Positions 16,883 to 24,086 of a stretch of 42,024 bases of DNA are shown here, piece after piece. Under the pieces are notes generated by a model. The model saw only the letters and a list, made by a program, of their open reading frames with translations. It had not been told where the DNA came from and did no database searches. The position numbers and the translations under genes are program-made. This DNA is from Thermoplasmata archaeon (GTDB lineage Archaea > Thermoplasmatota > Thermoplasmata > Thermoplasmatales > Thermoplasmataceae): positions 1-42,024 of the forward strand of contig JAKAUW010000014.1 in NCBI GenBank assembly GCA_021817455.1, in the 5' to 3' direction. Each line of letters begins with the position of its first letter. Position 1 is the stretch's first letter.

Positions 16883-19348
16883 ATGACGAGTCAGAAATCC
16901 TCTACTGAATCGTTGGTTCTGCAGAGTGAAAAGGGGACAAAACAGAATGTTGGCAAGAGAGTACCGAGAATTGAAGACCTGCGCATAGTCAAGGGAAAGG
17001 CAGGCTATACGGATGATCTTGAAATGGCCGACCAGCAATACGCTGCTTTTCTGTTCAGTCCATATGCACATGCCAGAATCATAAGTATAGATGTGTCAAA
17101 GGCACTGGAACTTCCCGGCGTCTCATTAGTTATCACTGGAAAAGAAATCAAGGAACTCACCAAACCAATGTCTTCCAGGGCGGCCACAAAATCACCCACT
17201 TCCCATTACATCCTGGCCGTGGACAAGGTAAGGTACATGGGTGAGCCTGTTGCTGCAGTGGTGGCCAGGAACAAGTACGTTGCAGCTGATGCAGCGGAGC
17301 TCATTGAGGTCGAATACGAACCCCTCAAGGTCGTTGCCTCAATCGAGGACGCGCTGAAGAAGGATGCGGAACTCATCTACCCTGAGCTAGGCACCAATGA
17401 AATGATCACAGACCATTTCGAATTTGGCGATGTCAAGAAAGCCTTCAGCGAAGCTGACAAGATAGTCAAGGAAAGGATCAGGATCCAGCGATATGCCTCC
17501 ACCCCACTGGAGACCTATGTGGTGAATGCCTATTATGATCCAACAAGGGAAGAACTTACAGTGTATGCTAGCGACCAGCAGCCTGGAAGGACTGTCCAAT
17601 CAGTGGAAAGGACTATCGGGATCCCTTCCTCTAGAATCCATCTCATTGTTCCTCCAGTTGGCGGTGGCTTTGGATACAAGCTTGCAATCTGGCAGTATGT
17701 TGCGTTGGTTTCACTTATGAGCAAATTGGTAGGCAAACCTGTCAAATGGGTACAGACCAGGACAGAGAGCCTTTATGCATTCCACAGGCCACGCGGCTTC
17801 ATGGACGCTGAATTCGCCCTTAGAAAGGATGGGAAAGTCCTTGGAATGAAGCTTGTGGACTGGCAGGCAGACGCAAACTGGCCATATGTGGCTGCTCTTT
17901 ATTCACTCATCAAGTTTGCAAACATGAGTGGAACTTACGAAATCAGGAATTATTCCTTTGAATACCACTGCATTGCTACAAACGATCCGCCAATAGTGCA
18001 GGACAGAGGGGTGGGAAAGCCATTCATGGCATTTGCGCTTGAGAGGATGATGGACTTTTCCGCTCAAGCCCTGGGCATTGACAGGGTCAAGATCAGACAG
18101 ATAAACTCAGTTCCGGCAGATAAGATGCCTTACACCGCAGGATCTGGGGAAGTCTACGAAAGCGGGAATTACCCGGAAGCCATCAGGAGAGCCCTTGAGC
18201 ACTCACAGTTCAAGAAGAAGCTTGAGGAACAGGCTAAATTGCGGAAGGAGGGCAGGTACGTAGGAATCGGCATTGCCACAGCCATAGAACCGGGGACTTC
18301 CAACCTAGGATATTACTTCCTGTCTAAGGCGGGCGATCCAGATTACAATGGAGCCGGACAGATGGCGACCGTTGAAGTTGCCGCAGATGGCATTGTAAAG
18401 GTGAACATGAACGGGCCGGAGATAGGAACAGGTCACGTGACAACAATTGCGCAGGTTGTTGCTGATGTATTCGGCATTTCCACTGAAGAAGTCAACGTGG
18501 ATGCCTGGTATGATTCTGTCCACGGTCACCTTACATATGCAGGAACATATTCCAACGCATTCAATGATGTGTACCTTGGAGCAGTAATGACCGCTGCTAA
18601 CCAGCTCAAAGACAAGATCCTGAACATTGCATCCTCCCTGCTCAGGGAGAACAAGGAAGATCTTTACCTGTCAAACAACTACATCTGCAAGCTTGATGAT
18701 GACCAGGAAAAGAGGCTTGTTGGGCTCAAGGAGCTGGCAAAAATTTCCTATGGAAGGCTTCTTTCGTTCCCCAAGGGTGAAGAACCCGGCCTTAAAGTTA
18801 CGGCAGGCTACATCAACAGGACAGCTAAGCCGTTCGTGAGGAGTGACTTCAACGTCCAGCTGACCCACTCCAACTCAGTGCATGTATGCTTTGTGGAAGT
18901 GTTCCCTGAGAACTGGAACATAAAGATCCTGGACTACGCCATCGTCCACGACGCTGGAAACGTAATAAACCCTGGAATAGTGGAGGGCCTGGCAATCGGA
19001 TCTACAGTGAGTGGAATCGGTGGTGCTCTTTACGAGGAATTTGTGTTCGATGAGCAGGGAACGAACTTATCCCTGAACTTTGGCGAGTACCTGAAGCCCA
19101 CAGCAATGGAGGCACCTGAGATAAGGGTGGACCAGATGGAATCCCCGGCACCAAACACCGTTCTCGGAACCAAGGCAGTAGGAGAAGGTGGAGCCATAAC
19201 CTCACTGGCTGCCGTTGCAGGCGCTGTGGAGGATGCACTGAAACCCTTCAACGTGAAGATAACAGGTCTCCCAATCACTCCAGAGAAGATCTGGAACATG
19301 GTGAAGGATACGCCAGAGTACAAGAGAATAAAGAAGGAGGGACAGTAA
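16883..19348 (+). CDS. Molybdenum hydroxylase large subunit, xanthine dehydrogenase family (set 1)
   Basis: An 821-residue Mo-molybdopterin subunit that hydroxylates its substrate with oxygen from water. The a/b hammerhead domain covers about residues 25-150 (GKRVPRIEDLRIVKGKAGYTDDL). The Mo-binding domains follow, with VGGGFGYK (residues 259-266). The catalytic glutamate is Glu768 in AVGEGG. The carbon monoxide dehydrogenase loop AYxCSFR is absent, so it is not a CO dehydrogenase. Cofactor loops are somewhat unusual: DRGVGKP replaces the common RGxGRP, and IGTGHVTT replaces the GQG-type loop. A TTTTAGATAC box at 16850-16859 is 28 bases upstream of the ATG. It is the first gene of an L-M-S operon. 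Likely substrates are N-heteroaromatics or aldehydes; the sequence does not decide. Confidence 0.92.
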   Translation: MTSQKSSTESLVLQSEKGTKQNVGKRVPRIEDLRIVKGKAGYTDDLEMADQQYAAFLFSPYAHARIISIDVSKALELPGVSLVITGKEIKELTKPMSSRAATKSPTSHYILAVDKVRYMGEPVAAVVARNKYVAADAAELIEVEYEPLKVVASIEDALKKDAELIYPELGTNEMITDHFEFGDVKKAFSEADKIVKERIRIQRYASTPLETYVVNAYYDPTREELTVYASDQQPGRTVQSVERTIGIPSSRIHLIVPPVGGGFGYKLAIWQYVALVSLMSKLVGKPVKWVQTRTESLYAFHRPRGFMDAEFALRKDGKVLGMKLVDWQADANWPYVAALYSLIKFANMSGTYEIRNYSFEYHCIATNDPPIVQDRGVGKPFMAFALERMMDFSAQALGIDRVKIRQINSVPADKMPYTAGSGEVYESGNYPEAIRRALEHSQFKKKLEEQAKLRKEGRYVGIGIATAIEPGTSNLGYYFLSKAGDPDYNGAGQMATVEVAADGIVKVNMNGPEIGTGHVTTIAQVVADVFGISTEEVNVDAWYDSVHGHLTYAGTYSNAFNDVYLGAVMTAANQLKDKILNIASSLLRENKEDLYLSNNYICKLDDDQEKRLVGLKELAKISYGRLLSFPKGEEPGLKVTAGYINRTAKPFVRSDFNVQLTHSNSVHVCFVEVFPENWNIKILDYAIVHDAGNVINPGIVEGLAIGSTVSGIGGALYEEFVFDEQGTNLSLNFGEYLKPTAMEAPEIRVDQMESPAPNTVLGTKAVGEGGAITSLAAVAGAVEDALKPFNVKITGLPITPEKIWNMVKDTPEYKRIKKEGQ

Positions 19349-20214
19349 TGTATCCAAAATCGTTTGAGTACCTGAGGGCCAAATCAGTGGATCAGGCTCT
19401 TCAGTATCTCAAGGAAAACGAAGGTTCCAGAGTCATCGCTGGAGGGCAGAGCCTGGTGCCAATGCTGAAATCAAGACTCTACCAGCCCACAGTCCTTGTG
19501 GATATAAACTTCATACCGGAGCTCAGGGAGGTAAAGCTGGAGAGCAATGGCGATTTGAGAATAGGTGCAATGGTAACCCATTACGATGTCATAGAGAACA
19601 GCATAATCAGGGAGAACGCCCCCATACTGTCATCAACAGCAGAGAACATTGCGGATGTGCAAATCAGGAACAGGGGTACCATTGGGGGAAGCATCTGCGA
19701 GGCAGATCCTTCAGCCGACTATCTTCCCACACTGATGGCACTGGATGCAAGAGTGGTGCTCAAAACTTCAGAATCTACAAGGGAAGTCAAGGTTGAAGAC
19801 TTCATACAGGGTCCGTTTGAGACAGTAGTTGAAGACGGAGAGATGCTGGTGGAAGTTATGGTTCCTTCCAACAAGTCAAACTACCGTGTCGAGAAGTATG
19901 CAAGGAGAAAGGCTGACTTTGCAATTGCTTCAGTTGCTGCAATAGTCTCACTCTCGAAGGACGGGAAGGTCACAGATGCAAGGGTTGCTACAGGTGCACA
20001 GCAGGATAAGCCCCACAGGCTTCGGGAAATCGAAACTGCTCTTAAGGGAAAACCCTCAAAGTCAGTGGATCTGGAGTCAATAATCGGGCCGGCAACAGAA
20101 GAACTCGAGCCACTCGACGACCTTCATGGCGGACCGGAATACAGGAAATATGTCCTTAGGGGAATGCTGTCAAGGATACTTGGGGACCTACTCTCAGGAA
20201 AGGAGGCAAGATAA
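19348..20214 (+). CDS. Molybdenum hydroxylase FAD-binding medium subunit (set 1)
   Basis: A 288-residue CoxM/XdhB-type subunit that carries FAD and passes electrons from the Fe-S subunit to the final acceptor. The two FAD pyrophosphate-binding loops are visible: AGGQSL near residue 32 and RNRGTIGGSICEADPSADY near residues 107-125. A C-terminal CODH-type FAD subdomain follows, with KYARRKADFAIASVAA. The start overlaps the stop of the large subunit by one base (TAATG), showing translational coupling. Confidence 0.94.
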   Translation: MYPKSFEYLRAKSVDQALQYLKENEGSRVIAGGQSLVPMLKSRLYQPTVLVDINFIPELREVKLESNGDLRIGAMVTHYDVIENSIIRENAPILSSTAENIADVQIRNRGTIGGSICEADPSADYLPTLMALDARVVLKTSESTREVKVEDFIQGPFETVVEDGEMLVEVMVPSNKSNYRVEKYARRKADFAIASVAAIVSLSKDGKVTDARVATGAQQDKPHRLREIETALKGKPSKSVDLESIIGPATEELEPLDDLHGGPEYRKYVLRGMLSRILGDLLSGKEAR

Positions 20215-20216
20215 AA

Positions 20217-20696
20217 ATGGTAACAGTAAACCTGAAAATCAACGGAAAGCAATATTCAGAGGAAACAGAGCCAAGGATGCTCCTTGTGCACTTCATCAGG
20301 GATGTCCTGAAACTGAAGGGCACGCACATTGGCTGCGATACCGGCCACTGTGGGGCCTGTACAATCCTCTGGGATGGCAAGCCGGTCAAGTCGTGCCAGA
20401 TCCTTGCCGTGCAGGCAGAGGGCGCAAACATCATGACTGTGGAGGGTCTTGAGCCCGAGGAGGGAAAACTCAGCATTGAGCAGGAATCCTTCAGGGAGAA
20501 CTTCGCTCAACAGTGTGGATACTGCACACCCGGTTTCCTGATGATGACCCGTTACCTCATAAGAAACAATGAGGAAATGACAAGAGAGGAAATCAGGGAA
20601 AAGCTCCATGGTAATTACTGCATGTGCACAGGGTACCAGCAGATCGTTGACGCAGTTCAGGATGCGCAGAGAAAATATTTTGCAACAAAGAAGTAA
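20217..20696 (+). CDS. Molybdenum hydroxylase [2Fe-2S] small subunit (set 1)
   Basis: A 159-residue protein with two [2Fe-2S] domains. The N-terminal plant-ferredoxin-like cluster is bound by the Cys residues of GCDTGHCGACTI and the later KSC. The C-terminal helical cluster is bound by QCGYCTPGF and GNYCMCTGY. It shuttles electrons from the Mo site to FAD. AGGAGG at 20201-20206 lies ten bases before the ATG. It is the last gene of the L-M-S operon, followed by a T-rich stretch and a convergent gene. Confidence 0.95.
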   Translation: MVTVNLKINGKQYSEETEPRMLLVHFIRDVLKLKGTHIGCDTGHCGACTILWDGKPVKSCQILAVQAEGANIMTVEGLEPEEGKLSIEQESFRENFAQQCGYCTPGFLMMTRYLIRNNEEMTREEIREKLHGNYCMCTGYQQIVDAVQDAQRKYFATKK

Positions 20697-20754
20697 TTTT
20701 TAGAAATTCCCTTATTTCTTATATTTTTGATGAGTCCTACAGAAAGTGGGCCCA

Positions 20755-21426
20755 TCATTGCGTTTTCTTCAGGAGCCAAAGAACTTCATTGAGTGGCAGA
20801 ACACTTGCATATTTTGCATCAAGATCGAACAGGGAAACTTCATGTGATATCTGAGACCTGTCTGCAACGCACTCAGTTGGAATGACGACCCTGTAGTTGT
20901 AATTGAATGCATCCAGTGCCGTTGCCCTGATGCACCCTGAAGTTACCATTCCTGTGAGGATAATGCTGTCAGCCTTCATGTAATTGAGAAGCGCAGCCAG
21001 GGGTGTGCCGAAAAAGGCACTTGGCTTAGACTTGTTCAGCACAAGGTCCTTTTCCCCTGGCCTTATGGTGGCATAAATTGTGTTGTATTCCCCCTTCATT
21101 TCATCACTGATAGGTTTCCCCTTGAAGTTCCAGGCACCACGGTGAAGATTGTACAGTTCACCAGTTTCTTCGACATCTTTCGTGTATATTGTGGGTATGC
21201 CCATTTTCCTCGTCTCAATGAGCAGGCTTTCTATGCTCCTGGCGCAAGGGATTCCGGTTTTGCTGTATCCAGTGGGGAACTTGTCATCCACAAAGCCGTT
21301 TGTCATGTCAACAACAAGGACTACGGGCCTCCTTCCTATTTCAGTCAAGGAATCTATCCCGTTCTTCCTGTATCTCTCTTCAATGATCTTCTGGTCTTCT
21401 TCCGGAATAATGCTGGGAATGTACAT
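20755..21426 (-). CDS. Isochorismatase-like cysteine hydrolase (amidase type)
   Basis: A 223-residue member of the isochorismatase-like hydrolase superfamily, which includes maleamate amidase, N-carbamoylsarcosine amidase and nicotinamidase. The cysteine triad is complete: Asp40 (VVDMTNGFVD), Lys134 (KPSAFFGTPL) and Cys165 (VTSGCIRATALDA). The cis-peptide GMVTSGC block fits the amidase group and not isochorismate lyases, which lack the Cys. I place the start at ATG 21426 because ATATATAA at 21448-21455 is about 26 bases upstream; an upstream in-frame start at 21486 would make this TATA box coding. It is transcribed in the same direction as the amidohydrolase next door. Maleamate- or N-carbamoyl-type substrates are plausible but unproven. 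Confidence 0.9.
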   Translation of the reverse strand: MYIPSIIPEEDQKIIEERYRKNGIDSLTEIGRRPVVLVVDMTNGFVDDKFPTGYSKTGIPCARSIESLLIETRKMGIPTIYTKDVEETGELYNLHRGAWNFKGKPISDEMKGEYNTIYATIRPGEKDLVLNKSKPSAFFGTPLAALLNYMKADSIILTGMVTSGCIRATALDAFNYNYRVVIPTECVADRSQISHEVSLFDLDAKYASVLPLNEVLWLLKKTQ

Positions 21427-21447
21427 AAGAAGGTCAAGAAAACAGGG

Positions 21448-21455
21448 ATATATAA
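21448..21455 (-). promoter_or_regulatory. TATA box for the cysteine hydrolase gene
   Basis: ATATATAA on the plus strand (TTATATAT on the coding strand) is centred about 26 bases upstream of the ATG at 21426. This predicts a leaderless transcript and means the hydrolase has its own promoter, although the amidohydrolase lies upstream in the same orientation. Confidence 0.55.
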
Positions 21456-21515
21456 GATGAATGTGGCAGGCAAAAATATTGTGCAAGGCGGAGGGAGCCG
21501 CCTTCCAAAGGAAAA

Positions 21516-22487
21516 CTAAAGTCTGTAGAGCTTCTTTGTGTTGCCCAGAAAGATCTTTTCCTTTGCTGCTGCAGGTATGGTTTTGTGGTTCGCAAGATCC
21601 TTCGCAGTATGCCAGTTGCCCATGTTGAATGGGTAATCAGTGCCCAGGAGGACGTTATCAGATCCGGTTTTCTCAACCAGGAATTTCAGGGCCTCATCGT
21701 CAAACACAACGGAGTCGAAGAACACGTTTTTAAGGCCCCTGTCCACGTCAACGTCCGAACCCCTGAGCTCATCCCTTATGGATACAGCATGCTTCAACCT
21801 TCCAACCTGGAATGGTATTGCCCCTCCACCGTGGCAGAAGATCATCTTCAACTTTGGGAATTTGTTGAATACTCCGCCGAAAATCATGCTTGTTACTGCA
21901 ACAGTGGTTTCAGCAAGGGTTCCAACAACAATTCCCATGTAGTATTTCTGTAGCCTTTCAGGGCCCAGGAAGTCATTGGGATGTACAAATATGGGCATGC
22001 CAAGTTCCTGGGCCTTTTCGTAAACCGGGTAGAGGCTTTCATCATCCAGGTTCTTTCCTGCGATGTTTGTCCCTATTTCTATGCCTTTCATTGCGAGATC
22101 AGAGTATGCCCTTTCCATTTCCTTCACAGAGGAAGCCGGATCCTGCATGGGAAGAGTGGCATTGCCGTAAAATCTGTCAGGCTCCTGCCTGCAGACTGCA
22201 CTTATACCGTTGTTCTGCGCCCTGGATGCTTTCTCAGCCACGTCAAGTTTTGCAGAATACATGAAAAGATGATGGGTGGGTGAAATGATCTGGCCATCCA
22301 CACCCATACCGGCCAGTTCTTTCTTTCTGGCTTCAATGTCAAAGAACCCCTTCGGCATTGGCGCAACAGACTTGCCGAGTGCCTTTATGTTATACAAGTC
22401 TCCCTTTCCAATGGGTATTATCTCACCGGATAGTTCATGGATCGATGAGTCTGGAAGCATATGCGAATGGACATCTATGTTTTTCAT
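21516..22487 (-). CDS. Amidohydrolase-2 family protein, ACMSD-like decarboxylase/hydrolase
   Basis: A 323-residue metal-dependent TIM-barrel protein. The metal ligands of the family are present: His7 and His9 (DVHSHM), His169 (PIFVHPND), His219 (FCHGGGAIPF) and Asp284 (LLGTDYPFNMG). This branch contains aminocarboxymuconate-semialdehyde decarboxylase, gamma-resorcylate and 5-carboxyvanillate decarboxylases, and 3,6-dihydroxypicolinate decarboxylase; all remove carboxyl groups without organic cofactors, though a few members hydrate or hydrolyse. The ATG at 22487 has an AT-rich AATAAAACC element about 28 bases upstream. It is divergent from the second Mo-hydroxylase operon and next to the cysteine hydrolase, which suggests a joint role in a ring-degradation pathway. 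Confidence 0.88.
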   Translation of the reverse strand: MKNIDVHSHMLPDSSIHELSGEIIPIGKGDLYNIKALGKSVAPMPKGFFDIEARKKELAGMGVDGQIISPTHHLFMYSAKLDVAEKASRAQNNGISAVCRQEPDRFYGNATLPMQDPASSVKEMERAYSDLAMKGIEIGTNIAGKNLDDESLYPVYEKAQELGMPIFVHPNDFLGPERLQKYYMGIVVGTLAETTVAVTSMIFGGVFNKFPKLKMIFCHGGGAIPFQVGRLKHAVSIRDELRGSDVDVDRGLKNVFFDSVVFDDEALKFLVEKTGSDNVLLGTDYPFNMGNWHTAKDLANHKTIPAAAKEKIFLGNTKKLYRL

Positions 22488-22630
22488 TGATCCACATAAG
22501 AGTTATCATGGTTTTATTGTTTTTGCAGATTTTTCAGGGATTTTCGCTATTTAATAGTCGTTTTTAATGCTTTTCTGGCTAAACTGCAGAATATTGCCGG
22601 GCACACAGATAACACCTGATCCTCTCCCAT

Positions 22631-22653
22631 AATTGCCGGCTTTGCCTGCAATT
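22631..22653. promoter_or_regulatory. Imperfect palindrome upstream of the second Mo-hydroxylase operon
   Basis: AATTGCCGG and CCTGCAATT form 9-base arms with one mismatch around the spacer CTTTG. The element lies in the 218-base divergent region, about 55-75 bases before the ATG at 22706 and upstream of any plausible TATA box. It could be an operator or an RNA hairpin of no consequence. Confidence 0.3.
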
Positions 22654-22705
22654 TCAGATCCCGGCTCAAAAAGCTTTAAGACGTCGGCTTTCTTGTGTTC
22701 AACTG

Positions 22706-23593
22706 ATGATTTTAGAACCATTCCAGTATTTCTCACCACTGAGTCTTGACGAAGCTTTTGAGATCCTAACAGAACATCACGGTGAAGCCAAGATTATTGC
22801 AGGGGGACAGAGCCTCATACCACTGATGAAAATGGGGGTGGAAATGCCCTGTATTGTGGATATTAAGAAGATTCACGAGCTGAAGACCATCGAACTTTCA
22901 AATGATGGTTCAGGAAAGGTTTCTTCAGTAAGGGTGGGTGCCCTTGCGACCTACAATGAAATAGAACGTTCGGTTCCGGTCAGGAGGAACATTCCGCTGC
23001 TTGCAAAGACTGCATCTGGAATCGGCCATCCGCTTGTGAGGAACAGGGGGACCATAGGCGGGAGCCTCTCCCATTGTGATCCTGCTGCTGATCTCTGTGC
23101 AACTGCACTGGCCCTCGATGCCCAAATATGCATTACCGGGCCAGGCATGAAAACAAGAGTCCTGTCGGCAAGAGATTTTTTCAAGGGCCCGCTTGAAACT
23201 GATCTGCACAATGACGAGATTCTGACATCGGTATTTTTTCCTGTATCAAACATGAAAATGGGTTATGATGTCCAGAAACTTACTCTGGGGCATGGGGATT
23301 TCCCGGTATTCATTGTTTCAGTTTCTCTGCATTACGATGGCGTTAAATTCACTAATGCAGCCATAGCACTTGGGGGAGTGGGAGAAACAGCAGTCAGGGC
23401 AAGCGAATGCGAATCACTCATGAGGGGAAAAGAAAGCATTACAGGTGAGGATATTCGGGAAGTTTCAAGACTGATCACTGATAGGTACGATCCTCCCGTC
23501 TCTGCAGAGCTATCTCCCGATTATACACGCGAAATGCTATCTGTTTACACCGGGAAGGCATTGAGAAACGCAGTGCAGATGGTAACCGGGTGA
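22706..23593 (+). CDS. Molybdenum hydroxylase FAD-binding medium subunit (set 2)
   Basis: A 295-residue CoxM-type FAD subunit. The two FAD loops are IIAGGQSLIPLMKM (about residues 30-43) and VRNRGTIGGSLSHCDPAADLC (about residues 111-131). It heads an M-S-L operon, a gene order different from set 1, and the proteins are clearly diverged from set 1, so this is not a recent tandem duplication. The TATA signal upstream is weak (CTTTAAG near 22674-22680). Confidence 0.94.
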   Translation: MILEPFQYFSPLSLDEAFEILTEHHGEAKIIAGGQSLIPLMKMGVEMPCIVDIKKIHELKTIELSNDGSGKVSSVRVGALATYNEIERSVPVRRNIPLLAKTASGIGHPLVRNRGTIGGSLSHCDPAADLCATALALDAQICITGPGMKTRVLSARDFFKGPLETDLHNDEILTSVFFPVSNMKMGYDVQKLTLGHGDFPVFIVSVSLHYDGVKFTNAAIALGGVGETAVRASECESLMRGKESITGEDIREVSRLITDRYDPPVSAELSPDYTREMLSVYTGKALRNAVQMVTG

Positions 23594-23594
23594 T

Positions 23595-24086
23595 ATGAAA
23601 ATGGAAGCACAGACTTTTGAATTGAAGTTCAAACTAAATGGAAAAGAAGTTAACGCCCTGGTGGACACAAGGGAAACGTTGCTGGATGTCATAAGGGATA
23701 CTTTTGGCCTTACCGGGGCAAAGAAAGGGTGCGATGAAGCGGCCTGCGGAGCCTGTTCAGTTCTATTCAACGGGCACGCAGTATGCTCTTGCACAATGCT
23801 CGCAGCGGAAGCTCACGGCGGGAGCATTGTAACAGTCGAGGGCCTTTCAGTGAATGGAGAACCTGCCTCTCTGCAAAAAGCATTCATGGAAAGTGATGCC
23901 CTTCAGTGCGGTTTCTGCACGTCTGGCCAGATAATAGCCGCGGCTTCCCTTCTAGATAATGCTGATAGGGAACTGGATGACAATGAGATAAGGGAAGGCA
24001 TGTCGGGAAATGTATGCAGGTGCGGTGCTTACAACAAAATATTACATGCAGTATCCGAGACCAGTCGCAAGAGGAAGGCGAAGTAA
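23595..24086 (+). CDS. Molybdenum hydroxylase [2Fe-2S] small subunit (set 2)
   Basis: A 163-residue two-cluster iron-sulfur subunit with all eight Cys ligands: GCDEAACGACSV plus the downstream CSC for the ferredoxin-type cluster, and QCGFCTSGQ plus GNVCRCGAY for the helical cluster. It begins two bases after the FAD subunit stop, and its TAA overlaps the ATG of the large subunit. A second ATG at 23601 could be the true start. The protein delivers electrons from the Mo centre to FAD. Confidence 0.95.
   Translation: MKMEAQTFELKFKLNGKEVNALVDTRETLLDVIRDTFGLTGAKKGCDEAACGACSVLFNGHAVCSCTMLAAEAHGGSIVTVEGLSVNGEPASLQKAFMESDALQCGFCTSGQIIAAASLLDNADRELDDNEIREGMSGNVCRCGAYNKILHAVSETSRKRKAK

Noticed and set aside
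16883-20696. Aerobic carbon monoxide dehydrogenase (CoxLMS)
   Set aside because: Gene set and subunit sizes fit, but the large subunit lacks the AYxCSFR active-site loop that defines CO dehydrogenases; the same is true of set 2.
21427-21486. Upstream start for the isochorismatase-like hydrolase
   Set aside because: The extension would cover a strong TATA box and is an unusual hydrophobic, Cys/His-containing stretch not expected in the family.
24014-24085. N-terminal extension of the set 2 Mo-hydroxylase large subunit
   Set aside because: The extra residues are a shadow of the Fe-S subunit's C-terminal coding region; the ATG at 24086 overlapping the stop is the normal coupled start.
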